NCBI GenBank assembly: GCA_022652545.1
Contig: JALCRM010000001.1
Coordinates: 186,001-250,000 of the forward strand
Origin: Lachnospiraceae bacterium
GTDB taxonomy: Bacteria > Bacillota > Clostridia > Lachnospirales > Lachnospiraceae
Length of the DNA stretch: 64,000 nucleotides
Reading direction: 5' to 3'
Under the pieces are notes generated by a model. The model was not told the DNA's origin and did not search any database. It saw only the letters and a list, made by a program, of their open reading frames with translations. The translations under genes and the position numbers were made by a program. This document shows, piece by piece, positions 17,580-25,962 of this stretch (the stretch's first letter is position 1; the number at the start of each line of letters is the position of its first letter).

Positions 17580-19388
17580 ATGAAGAATTTCAGGAAAAAC
17601 TGGAAGAAGATGATGTATGTTCTGACACCGCAGCAGAAAAAACTCGGTGCGGTGCTGCTGCTCATGTCGTTTGTCGGCGCCCTTTTTGAGATGCTGGGCG
17701 TTTCCGTCATCATTCCGCTCATGGAATCCATGATCACCCCCGAGAATCTGCTCAAAAACAGATACGCACTGATTCTGATCAATCTTTTCCGCGTGCGTTC
17801 GTCTGCGGGCATCGTTATCCTGATGTGCGTATTCGTGTCGCTGATCTATCTTCTTAAGAATCTTTATCTTTCGTTCCTCTCCTGGGTGCGTGCAAGGTAC
17901 GCTTCCAAGGTGATGCGTGAACTTTCCGTCAACGTGATGAGATCCTATATGAGCCGGACCTACCAGTTCTTTCTGCTTACCGGCAAGGGAGATCTTTACC
18001 AGGGGACACAGACGGATCCCAGCGGCGTGTATTCCATCCTGTACGATGCGTTCAGGATCGCGGCGGAGATCCTGACGATACTCTGCATTTTCCTCTACCT
18101 GTTTTATACCGACCCTGTAATGGCACTCAGCCTGCTTGTTCTGGGGTCCCTTTGCGCGGTCATTATGCAGGCCTTTTTCAAGCCGCTCATGCAGAAGCTC
18201 GGAAAAAAATACCGCAGCTACAACACCCGGGTCAATAAATACATGCACCAGTCCTACGAAGGGATCAAGGAGATCCTGGTGACCAGGCGGCAGAATTATT
18301 TTGTCAGGCAGTATGAGGAAAGCTACGCCGGCTACCAGAACGCGTTCGTCGGGCAGACAGTCGCCTCGGAAACGCCGGCCTACATCATAGAAACGGTGTG
18401 TGTGGCCGGGATCATCATGGCGCTCGGTACCCGGATCAACGGGATGGACAATGTGACAAATTACATTCCGGCGCTTTCCGCTTTTGCGTTTGCGGCCTTC
18501 CGTATCATGCCTTCTCTCGGGCGTATCACCGCATCGGGCAACAACCTGATCTATTTCCTTCCCAGCCTGGATGCCGCCTATACCAACCTGCACAGAATGG
18601 CGGAGATCAGGGAGCAGCTTTCCTCGGAGGCGGATGCCGCCTGCGAAAAACAGGTGATGCGGGACAGATTCTGCCGGAGCATCGAAATAGACGGCATTAC
18701 ATGGAAATACGAAAATGCGGACAAGCCGGTCCTGGACGGACTGTCGCTTTCCATTCCGCGCGGCCGGTCCATAGGGATCATCGGAGAGTCCGGGGCAGGA
18801 AAATCCACGCTGATGGATTCCATCCTGGGCCTTTTCCGTCCGCAGGCGGGAGCGATCAGGATAGACGGCATCGACATCCGGAAGGTCCCTGAGGCCTGGT
18901 CCAGGCTGATCGGCTACGTGCCGCAGTCGGCGTATCTCATGGACGATACGGTCCGCAACAACGTGGCCTTCGGGATCGAAGCCGGAAGCATCGATGACGA
19001 AGCGGTATGGGCCGCGCTCAGGGCAGCCCGCATCGACGATTTTATCCGCTCCCTGCCGGACGGCCTGGACACCTCCATCGGCGACCGCGGGGCCCGGCTT
19101 TCCGGCGGACAGAGGCAGAGGATCGCTATCGCGAGGGCTCTGTACCTGGATCCGGACATCCTTATTTTTGACGAGGCGACCTCGGCACTTGACAATGAAA
19201 CGGAAGCGGCAGTCATGGAATCCATCGACGAGCTGCACGGCACGAAGACCCTGATCATCGTGGCACATCGGCTGACCACGGTGGCCGACTGCGACGAGAT
19301 CATGGAGATCGCGGGCGGAAAAGCCATCCGCAGGGACCGTGCGGAAGTCCTGGGCCTGCAGAACGAAGCGGCAGACACCGAAGATTAG
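17580..19388 (+). CDS. ABC-type exporter of the lipid-linked oligosaccharide flippase type
   Basis: The protein has 602 residues. The transmembrane half (~20-320) is followed by an ATPase half with Walker A GESGAGKST (~402), Q-loop YVPQSAYLMDDTV, signature LSGGQRQR, Walker B ILIFDEATSALD and H-loop VAHRL. Fused TMD-NBD exporters such as PglK flip lipid-linked oligosaccharides. The opening FVGALFEMLGVSVIIPLMESM resembles that group. It is a paralogue of the ABC gene at 40865 and sits directly behind a GT2. A GGAGAAG ribosome site precedes ATG 17580. A polysaccharide or peptide exporter role is the alternative. Confidence 0.85.
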   Translation: MKNFRKNWKKMMYVLTPQQKKLGAVLLLMSFVGALFEMLGVSVIIPLMESMITPENLLKNRYALILINLFRVRSSAGIVILMCVFVSLIYLLKNLYLSFLSWVRARYASKVMRELSVNVMRSYMSRTYQFFLLTGKGDLYQGTQTDPSGVYSILYDAFRIAAEILTILCIFLYLFYTDPVMALSLLVLGSLCAVIMQAFFKPLMQKLGKKYRSYNTRVNKYMHQSYEGIKEILVTRRQNYFVRQYEESYAGYQNAFVGQTVASETPAYIIETVCVAGIIMALGTRINGMDNVTNYIPALSAFAFAAFRIMPSLGRITASGNNLIYFLPSLDAAYTNLHRMAEIREQLSSEADAACEKQVMRDRFCRSIEIDGITWKYENADKPVLDGLSLSIPRGRSIGIIGESGAGKSTLMDSILGLFRPQAGAIRIDGIDIRKVPEAWSRLIGYVPQSAYLMDDTVRNNVAFGIEAGSIDDEAVWAALRAARIDDFIRSLPDGLDTSIGDRGARLSGGQRQRIAIARALYLDPDILIFDEATSALDNETEAAVMESIDELHGTKTLIIVAHRLTTVADCDEIMEIAGGKAIRRDRAEVLGLQNEAADTED

Positions 19389-19400
19389 CAGCAGGCGGCA

Positions 19401-19429
19401 ATGACGCTGTGCCCTGTTTGCGATATAAT
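19401..19429 (+). promoter_or_regulatory. possible internal promoter
   Basis: TATAAT (19424-19429) lies 17 bases after ATGACG, which shares four of six positions with TTGACA. It could start a transcript at the GT2/DUF2304 pair. Confidence 0.4.
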
Positions 19430-19468
19430 ACAGAGAACCTGGCACACGAGCACAGGGGGAGGAAAAGG

Positions 19469-20164
19469 ATGCAGGATAAGATCCTCGTCATGATCCCGGC
19501 TTACAACGAATATCTGAACCTGCCGCAGGTGATCTCCGAACTGCAGGAAAAATGTCCCGGATACGATTATGTCATCGTCAATGACGGTTCTACGGACAGT
19601 ACCCGGAAACTGTGCAACAGCAGGCACTACAATGTCCTGGACCTGCCTGTGAACCTGGGACTTGCGGGAGCGGTGCGCGCCGGGATGAAGTACGCCAATT
19701 ACTACGGGTACGACTATGCCGTGCAAATCGACGGCGACGGGCAGCACTGCCCGGAGTACATTGCGGAGATGATCGCCCGCATGAAAGAAACGGGTTCGGA
19801 CATCGTCATCGGCTCGCGTTTCAAAACACAGAAAAAGCCGTTCACCATGCGGATGCTCGGCAGTCATATGATCTCCGGTGCGCTCTGGCTGACCACCGGG
19901 GGCAAAAGGATCAGCGATGTGACAAGCGGCATGCGGCTGTTCAGCAAAAAAATGATCAGGCGGTTCGACTACGGGATGAATTACCGCCCGGAGCCCGATA
20001 CACTGGCCTATCTGCTCAACCACGGCGTGAAGATCGAGGAAGTGCAGGTGAGCATGCGGGAACGGATATCGGGCAGGAGCTATCTTGGTTTTTTCAGTTC
20101 CATAGGCTACATGGTCCATGTGCTGTTCAATATTTTCGTGGTACAGTGGTTCAGAGAGGGATGA
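19469..20164 (+). CDS. GT2 family, dolichol/polyprenyl-phosphate sugar synthase-like
   Basis: The protein has 231 residues from ATG 19469, behind GGGGAGGAAAAGG. ILVMIPAYNEYLNLPQVISELQ, YVIVNDGSTDSTRKL, NLGLAGAVRAGMKYA and VQIDGDGQHCPEYI match the DPM1-like subgroup of GT2, which transfers a sugar to a polyprenyl phosphate. There are no C-terminal transmembrane helices of the GtrB kind. The small DUF2304 membrane protein encoded next may anchor it. That pairing recurs in bacterial glycan clusters, but the role of DUF2304 remains inferred. Confidence 0.85.
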   Translation: MQDKILVMIPAYNEYLNLPQVISELQEKCPGYDYVIVNDGSTDSTRKLCNSRHYNVLDLPVNLGLAGAVRAGMKYANYYGYDYAVQIDGDGQHCPEYIAEMIARMKETGSDIVIGSRFKTQKKPFTMRMLGSHMISGALWLTTGGKRISDVTSGMRLFSKKMIRRFDYGMNYRPEPDTLAYLLNHGVKIEEVQVSMRERISGRSYLGFFSSIGYMVHVLFNIFVVQWFREG

Positions 20165-20218
20165 TACCGCAGCTGCGGATCTTTCCCTGCAGGCGCAGAC
20201 ACTGCGGCAGAGGTGGAT

Positions 20219-20647
20219 ATGACAGTCGTATTACGGGTTCTTCTGCTTTTGGCATCGCTGTTTACCGCATTCATGATCATGCGGAAAATACGCAAGTGCC
20301 GGATCAAACAGGAAGATACACTGTTCTGGATCGTTTTTTCCGTGATGCTTGCGCTCCTGGGCATCTTTCCGGGGATCTCGTACAGTATGGGCGCGCTGCT
20401 GGGGATACATTCCCCGGCCAATTTCGTATACCTTGTGATCATCGCGCTTCTCGTGGAGAAGCTTCTGTCTGTTTCCATTCAGGTGTCCATGCTGGAAAGC
20501 AAGGTGGAAGTGCTTTCCGCTGAGCTTGCGATCCGCTGCAAGGACCTGCAGGATCACGCTGCGCCGTCTTCTGAAAAGGAGCCTGCAGCGGATTCCGTAC
20601 CCGGCGGGACAGAAGACAGGGACCAGGAGAAAGACGGGGAAAAATAG
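20219..20647 (+). CDS. DUF2304 family small membrane protein
   Basis: The protein has 142 residues. It has an N-terminal transmembrane helix, a short basic loop (MRKIRKCRIKQEDTLFWIVFSV), two more hydrophobic segments (GIFPGISYSMGALLGI, FVYLVIIALLVEKLLSVSIQVSMLE), and a coiled-coil-like then acidic tail. This order is characteristic of DUF2304. The start may be GTG 20213 or ATG 20219; I list the ATG. It follows the polyprenyl-phosphate sugar synthase-like gene and probably acts as its membrane partner. Confidence 0.72.
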   Translation: MTVVLRVLLLLASLFTAFMIMRKIRKCRIKQEDTLFWIVFSVMLALLGIFPGISYSMGALLGIHSPANFVYLVIIALLVEKLLSVSIQVSMLESKVEVLSAELAIRCKDLQDHAAPSSEKEPAADSVPGGTEDRDQEKDGEK

Positions 20648-20666
20648 GACGGAGAGGACCGGATCG

Positions 20667-21521
20667 ATGCAGCAGAGTCAGGCACACAAGACGAAATATG
20701 CGGCGGCAGATCTGACCTTTGCGATCTGCGCCTACAAAGAGAGTCCCTGGCTGGAGGACTGCATCCTGTCCGTCAGAAAAAACGACCCGTCCGTCCATGT
20801 CCTGATCGCAACGTCCACGCCCAACGACTTGATCCGCGGGCTCGCGGAGAAATACCGGATCCCGCTGCATGTTAATGTGGCTTCCGGAGAGGGCGGCATA
20901 GCCGCGGACTGGAATTACTGCTACAGCTGCGCGGAAACGCGCCTCGTGACCATCACGCACCAGGACGATGTGTATGCACCGGCCTATGCGGAACGCGTCA
21001 CGGCCTATCTTGACAGGGCGGCGGCGCCGCTGATCGCCTTCACAGATTATTCGGAGATCCGGGAAAGCGGAACGGTCACGGACAGCCGGATGCTGCGCGT
21101 CAAACGCAGGATGCTGAGACCGCTGACACGGCCGGAAGCCTGGTCTGCAGTCAAAACAAGGCGCCGCATTCTTTCCTTCGGGAACCCCGTCTGCTGTCCT
21201 TCTGTCACCTATGTAAAGGAAGCTCTTCCGGAGATGCCGTTTGCCCCGGGATACCGCAGCAATATCGACTGGCAGGCCTGGGAAAAATTTTCGCGCATGG
21301 AGGGAGATTTTGTCTACTGCCCGGAGATCCTGATGTCTCACAGGATCCATGAGGGGTCGGCAACTTCCGAGATCATTGCGGACCACGACAGGACGAAGGA
21401 AGACCTGGATATGCTGCGCCGCTTCTGGCCGGAGCCGGCAGCGCGGTTCCTGGAACTGTTTTATCGTGCCGGGGAGAGGCAGAATGCCGCCGGACCGCAC
21501 ACGAAGGGCGGCGGACAATGA
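20667..21521 (+). CDS. glycosyltransferase family 2
   Basis: The protein has 284 residues from ATG 20667. TFAICAYKESPWLEDCILSVRKNDPSVHVLIATSTPN is a GT-A opening. ITHQDDVYAPAYAERV has the acidic donor/metal site in a less common form (HQDD). The middle contains GNPVCCPSVTYVK, typical of inner-core type GT2 proteins. The stop overlaps the fucosyltransferase start (ATGA), so the two are translated together. Confidence 0.8.
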   Translation: MQQSQAHKTKYAAADLTFAICAYKESPWLEDCILSVRKNDPSVHVLIATSTPNDLIRGLAEKYRIPLHVNVASGEGGIAADWNYCYSCAETRLVTITHQDDVYAPAYAERVTAYLDRAAAPLIAFTDYSEIRESGTVTDSRMLRVKRRMLRPLTRPEAWSAVKTRRRILSFGNPVCCPSVTYVKEALPEMPFAPGYRSNIDWQAWEKFSRMEGDFVYCPEILMSHRIHEGSATSEIIADHDRTKEDLDMLRRFWPEPAARFLELFYRAGERQNAAGPHTKGGGQ

Positions 21522-22396
21522 TCAGGGTGAACGTCACGGGAGGACTGGGCAATCAGATCTTCTGCTACTGCTGTGCGCGGGCCCTGCAGGAGGAGACCGG
21601 GCAGGAGATCGAGCTGAACACCTGGGAACTGAACAGATACGAATCCTTCCGGGAGTTCAGCCTTTCGGATTTCCGGCTGAAGGAGCCGGTCCGCATCTCG
21701 GACAGCGAACTGCCTTGGTATGCCCATCGGCGCAGCCTGCGCGGGGCACTGCTCCGCAGGATCTCGCCCGAACTCATGAAGAGCAGCGGGATACGGCACA
21801 ATTCCCACATCTGGTATCAGCTTTCCTATACGGAATTTCCCGCTCCCGACCCGGAAAAGGACATCTGTCTCGGCGGCTACTGGCAGTCTGAAAAATATTT
21901 TTCCGGATGTCTTCCGGCGCTGCGCAGCGAACTGCAGCTCACCGATGCCGCGAGGGACGCGTTCCCGAAGGATGCCGCAGCCCTGGAGAGACAGATCCTG
22001 GACAGCAGGTCCGTCTGTATTCATGTGCGGCGCGGCGATTATATGAAACTGGGGTACGGCGTCTGCGGAACGGCCTATTACCGGGAAGCAATGCGCCGGA
22101 TGGAAGAGAATGCGGAAGACATCACGTATTTTGTCTTTTCGGACGACCCGGCCTGGGCAAGGGAAAACATCGTACCCGGCCGTACGACGGTTTATGCCGC
22201 GGTACACCGCCCGTCCTGCGACCTGTATCTGATGAGCCGCTGCCACGATTTCATTCTGGCCAACAGCTCCTTCAGCTGGTGGGCGCAGGAACTGAACCCC
22301 TGCAGCGGCAGGCGCGTGATCGCGCCGGCAAAATGGCATACGAAGCTGGCTGTCAGGGACATCTGGAAGGAAGACTGGGAGAAGATCGACGTATGA
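21518..22396 (+). CDS. alpha-1,2-fucosyltransferase-like protein (GT11)
   Basis: The protein has 292 residues. The GT11 hallmarks are the start IRVNVTGGLGNQIFCYCCARAL, then SVCIHVRRGDYMKLG at ~165-179 (the HxRRGDY motif that binds GDP-fucose), and DFILANSSFSWWAQELN near the C-terminus. These enzymes add fucose in alpha-1,2 linkage, often to galactose. No gene for GDP-fucose synthesis is in the window, apart from the mannose-1-phosphate guanylyltransferase that could feed such a route. ATGA overlaps link it to the genes on both sides. Confidence 0.9.
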   Translation: MIRVNVTGGLGNQIFCYCCARALQEETGQEIELNTWELNRYESFREFSLSDFRLKEPVRISDSELPWYAHRRSLRGALLRRISPELMKSSGIRHNSHIWYQLSYTEFPAPDPEKDICLGGYWQSEKYFSGCLPALRSELQLTDAARDAFPKDAAALERQILDSRSVCIHVRRGDYMKLGYGVCGTAYYREAMRRMEENAEDITYFVFSDDPAWARENIVPGRTTVYAAVHRPSCDLYLMSRCHDFILANSSFSWWAQELNPCSGRRVIAPAKWHTKLAVRDIWKEDWEKIDV

Positions 22397-23439
22397 GCAC
22401 TGAGATTTCCCTGATCATTGATATTTACAACGGCATGCATTATCTGCGCCCCTGCCTGGATTCTGCGCTCCGTCAGTTTTTCGACGGCTATGAGATCCTC
22501 CTTGTGGACGACGGCTCCACGGATGGCTCGGGGGCTCTGGCGGATGAATACTGCGCTGCCCACCCCGAAAGGATCCGGGTCATCCACCAGGAGAACAGGG
22601 GACTTGCAGGCTCCCGCAACACGGGGATCCGGGAGGCCGCGGGAAAATACATAGCATTTGTCGACCAGGACGACGAGCTGGAGCCGGATTATCTCGACAG
22701 GCTGCACAGCGCGGCGGCCGGGCAGGATGAACCGGCTTACGTCGTCTGCGGCTACACCAGGATCGACGGAAACGGGAAAGCGGTCGACGAGAGAAACGTC
22801 CTCAACTGGACGGAAAAACTGGACGACGGGAGAGAGCATGTTTTCACCTATACGGCATGGGGAAGGCTGTACAACAGAGATTTTCTCCTGCGCAGCGGAC
22901 TCTGGTTCATAGAAGGCGAAGGGTTCGAGGACGGGCCGTTCAACATCTATGTGAATACAGCTGCTCCGAAGACGACGGCGCTCGGATATATGGGGTACCG
23001 CTACCGCGTGAATGAGACCTCCACCATGGCGATGGTGAAAAAAACGGGGATGCACGACAACGACAAGGTCATGAAGATCCCTTACCGGGGGCTGGAGAAC
23101 ACGATCTGCCTGCTTCGCAAAAACTTCGGAAACAGGTATGATGACATTCTCTGCTATGAGATCGTGCGCAACCTTACGGGGCTGCTGTTCCTGACGGCGG
23201 AGACGAGCTCGGAAGCAGAGATCAGGAAGGCGGCAGATTTTTCGGGAACGCTGCTGCGGAAGTATTTCGGCGATATCCGCGACAACCCCTACCTTGCGAT
23301 CGGACGTCTGAAAAAGTTTCCTCTGCCGTACAGGATCTCCGTGGCCTGGTTTGCCGGAGCCTACCGCAGAAAGAGGATCTTTGCCTACGCCATGTTCTAC
23401 AGACGCTTCCGTTTCCTCGGACGGCTGAAAAAGGCCTGA
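22393..23439 (+). CDS. glycosyltransferase family 2
   Basis: The protein has 348 residues from ATG 22393; the long track start at 21907 is a shadow inside the fucosyltransferase gene. ISLIIDIYNGMHYLRPCLDSALRQFFDGYEILLVDDGSTDGSG, then GLAGSRNTGIREAAGKYIAFVDQDDELEPDYL, gives the GT-A fold with DQDD at the metal site. The remainder is predicted helical and basic at the end (FRFLGRLKKA), perhaps for membrane contact. Confidence 0.87.
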   Translation: MSTEISLIIDIYNGMHYLRPCLDSALRQFFDGYEILLVDDGSTDGSGALADEYCAAHPERIRVIHQENRGLAGSRNTGIREAAGKYIAFVDQDDELEPDYLDRLHSAAAGQDEPAYVVCGYTRIDGNGKAVDERNVLNWTEKLDDGREHVFTYTAWGRLYNRDFLLRSGLWFIEGEGFEDGPFNIYVNTAAPKTTALGYMGYRYRVNETSTMAMVKKTGMHDNDKVMKIPYRGLENTICLLRKNFGNRYDDILCYEIVRNLTGLLFLTAETSSEAEIRKAADFSGTLLRKYFGDIRDNPYLAIGRLKKFPLPYRISVAWFAGAYRRKRIFAYAMFYRRFRFLGRLKKA

Positions 23440-23458
23440 GCGGAAGGAGAGGACGGAA

Positions 23459-24640
23459 ATGGATCAGAACGGGAAAGCACGGAAAAAACTGCTTTATCTC
23501 TGCACCTATGACCTGACGGTACCGACGTCCATCGGGGTGAGCAAAAAGATCCGCGCGCAGAGGCGCGTGTTTTCGTCGTACTTTGAGGTGTCCTACACCT
23601 GTTTTGAAAACGGCCGTTTTGTGATCAGAAACGAGGAAGGGGTCCAGCAGGACCTCGGGAAACCGGGATTTCCGGGCCGGGTACAGGCGGTCGGAAGACT
23701 CGCGGACTACTGCCGGCTGCCGGGAAACTGTCCGGATCTGATGTACTTCCGGTACACGCAGTCGGACCCGAACGTGCTGCGCTTTCTGAAGCTTCTGCAG
23801 GAGAGGGGCAGTACGGCGCTGCTAGAGATCCCGACCTGGCCGTATGAAAAGGAGTACTGCGACAACTTCCCCGATTATATGAGCCTGCAGATCGACAGGC
23901 TCTGCCGGGGACAGCTGAAAAAATACGTCCATGTCATCTATTCCTACGGGGCAGTCCCGGACCGGATCTTCGGCATTCCGACCTGCACACTGCAGAACGG
24001 CATCGATCTGGAGGACCTGCCGGAAAGAGTGCCGGTACCGCACGGGGAGACGGTCTCGCTGATCGCGGTCGCTGTTTTTGCAGACTGGCACGGCTATGAC
24101 AGGTTTCTTGCCGGCATGGGGGAATATTACCGGAACGGCGGCAGCAGGGATATCCACCTGGACCTTGTGGGCGGCGGACCTGCGCTGGAAGGCTACAGGG
24201 AGCTCGTCAGCAGGGAAAAGCTGGAGGAGCACGTGACATTTCAGGGCTTTCGTTCGGGCCGGGAACTGGACAGGCTCTACGACAGGGCCGATATCGCGGT
24301 TTCCACGCTGGGCTGTCACCGCAAGGGTATATACGGCTCGATCAGCAGCCTGAAGGACAGAGAGTACGGCGCCAAGGGACTTCCTGTCATTACGTCGACG
24401 GAGATCGATATTTTTCCGTCGGCTCAGTATGACTTCATCCTGAAGGTGCCGGACAACGATTCGCCGGTAGCCATGAAAGAGGTTCTGGCGTTTGCGGACC
24501 GCATGAAGGAGCAGAAGGATCTGTCCGGCAGGATCCGGGCTCTGACGGCGGAAAAGAGTGACATCGGTATTACGATGCAGCCGGTCATCAGGGAATTTCT
24601 GGGAAATGAGCAGGGAAAGGCGGAAAAATCATGCATGTGA
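23459..24640 (+). CDS. glycosyltransferase family 4-like
   Basis: The protein has 393 residues. The N-terminal half is divergent (KLLYLCTYDLTVPTSIGVSKKIRAQRRVF). The C-terminal half shows a GT-B donor domain: QNGIDLEDLPERV, LIAVAVFADWHGYDRFL, LDLVGGGPALEGYRELV, VTFQGFRSGRELDRLYDRADIAVSTLG. The end YGAKGLPVITSTEID replaces the classical EAMA motif. A ribosome site GGAAGGAGAGGACGG precedes it. It overlaps manC by ten bases. Confidence 0.8.
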   Translation: MDQNGKARKKLLYLCTYDLTVPTSIGVSKKIRAQRRVFSSYFEVSYTCFENGRFVIRNEEGVQQDLGKPGFPGRVQAVGRLADYCRLPGNCPDLMYFRYTQSDPNVLRFLKLLQERGSTALLEIPTWPYEKEYCDNFPDYMSLQIDRLCRGQLKKYVHVIYSYGAVPDRIFGIPTCTLQNGIDLEDLPERVPVPHGETVSLIAVAVFADWHGYDRFLAGMGEYYRNGGSRDIHLDLVGGGPALEGYRELVSREKLEEHVTFQGFRSGRELDRLYDRADIAVSTLGCHRKGIYGSISSLKDREYGAKGLPVITSTEIDIFPSAQYDFILKVPDNDSPVAMKEVLAFADRMKEQKDLSGRIRALTAEKSDIGITMQPVIREFLGNEQGKAEKSCM

Positions 24641-25962
24641 TCTTATTGTCAGGAGGCTCGGGGAAACGTCTGTGGCCGCTGTCCAATGACATACGTTCCA
24701 AACAGTTCATCAAGATCTTCAGAAAAGAGGACGGCACCTACGAGTCCATGGTACAGCGCATGTACCGCGGGATCACGCAGCAGGACCCCGACGCGACGGT
24801 CACCATAGCAACTTCCCGCGCGCAGGCCTCCACGATCCGGAACCAGCTCGATGACAGGGCCGGTATTTCCATTGAGCCCTGCAGGCGCGATACGTTCCCT
24901 GCCATCGTGCTCGCGGCGGCCTATCTGCACGACGTCTGCGGCGTGCCGGAGGAGGATCCCGTCGTGATCTGCCCGGTCGACCCGTACGTGAAGGAAGATT
25001 ATTTTGCCATGCTGAAGGAACTCAGCAATATGGCGGCAGAAGACGATACGAACCTGGTGCTCATGGGAATAGAGCCCACGTATCCGAGCGCCAAATACGG
25101 CTACATCATTCCCGAGGACAAGGAGGAGAAGAGCCGCGTAAAGGCATTCAAGGAAAAACCTGACGAGGAAACGGCAAAAACATATATAGAAAAGGGCGCA
25201 CTCTGGAACGGAGGCGTCTTTGCCTGCAGGCTCGGGTATCTCCTCGAAAAGACGAAAGAGATCCTGGGGATGTCCGGATACTCCGGACTGTTTGAGAAAT
25301 ACAGCGAACTGGAGAAGATCAGTTTCGACTATGCCGTGGTCGAAAAGGAGCCGCGCATCGAAGTGCTGCGCTTCGGGGGACAGTGGAAGGACCTCGGCAC
25401 CTGGAATACCCTGACGGAAGCCATGCAGGAGCCGGTGATCGGCAAGGGCATGATGGATGAAAGCTGCAGCAATGTGCATATCGTGAACGAGATGGACGTC
25501 CCGGTCCTGGCGATGGGGCTGCACGATGTCATCATTTCCGCAAGTCCGGAAGGGGTGCTCGTCTCCGACAAGCACGCTTCCAGCTATATCAAGCCCTTTG
25601 TGGACGGGATCGACCAGCAGATCATGTTTGCGGAGAAGTCCTGGGGCAGTTTCCGGGTACTGGACGTGGAAGAGGGGAGCCTGACCATCAAGGTCACGCT
25701 GAATGCCGGACACGGCATGCATTACCACAGCCACGAGCACAGGGACGAGGTATGGACGGTGCTTTCGGGCTCCGGCGAGGCCGTACTGGACGGCAGCAGG
25801 CGCAGCATAACGGTCGGCGATGTCCTGGTCATGAAAGCGGGCTGCCGGCACACAGTCAGCACGGAGTCCGGCCTCACCATGATCGAGGTGCAGATTGGCA
25901 GTGCGATCAGCGTCAACGACAAGCAGAAATGGCCGCTGGAAACAAACGGAGGTATCCATTGA
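24631..25962 (+). CDS. manC: mannose-1-phosphate guanylyltransferase
   Basis: The protein has 443 residues. The nucleotidyltransferase signature LLSGGSGKRLWPLSNDIRSKQF opens the protein. EPCRRDTFPAIVLAA, VCPVDPYV-like ICPVDPYVKEDYF, and the binding region FKEKPDEETAKTYIEKGALWNGGVFA follow. Residues from ~355 form a cupin-like half (GHGMHYHSHEHRDEVWTVLSGSGEAVLDG), which in dual-function ManC proteins is the mannose-6-phosphate isomerase half. It makes GDP-mannose from mannose-1-phosphate and GTP. GDP-mannose is a donor itself and the precursor of GDP-fucose. Confidence 0.92.
   Translation: MHVILLSGGSGKRLWPLSNDIRSKQFIKIFRKEDGTYESMVQRMYRGITQQDPDATVTIATSRAQASTIRNQLDDRAGISIEPCRRDTFPAIVLAAAYLHDVCGVPEEDPVVICPVDPYVKEDYFAMLKELSNMAAEDDTNLVLMGIEPTYPSAKYGYIIPEDKEEKSRVKAFKEKPDEETAKTYIEKGALWNGGVFACRLGYLLEKTKEILGMSGYSGLFEKYSELEKISFDYAVVEKEPRIEVLRFGGQWKDLGTWNTLTEAMQEPVIGKGMMDESCSNVHIVNEMDVPVLAMGLHDVIISASPEGVLVSDKHASSYIKPFVDGIDQQIMFAEKSWGSFRVLDVEEGSLTIKVTLNAGHGMHYHSHEHRDEVWTVLSGSGEAVLDGSRRSITVGDVLVMKAGCRHTVSTESGLTMIEVQIGSAISVNDKQKWPLETNGGIH

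Noticed and set aside
17241-19445. 734-residue minus-strand ORF
   Set aside because: It is the complement of an ABC exporter with full Walker and signature motifs.
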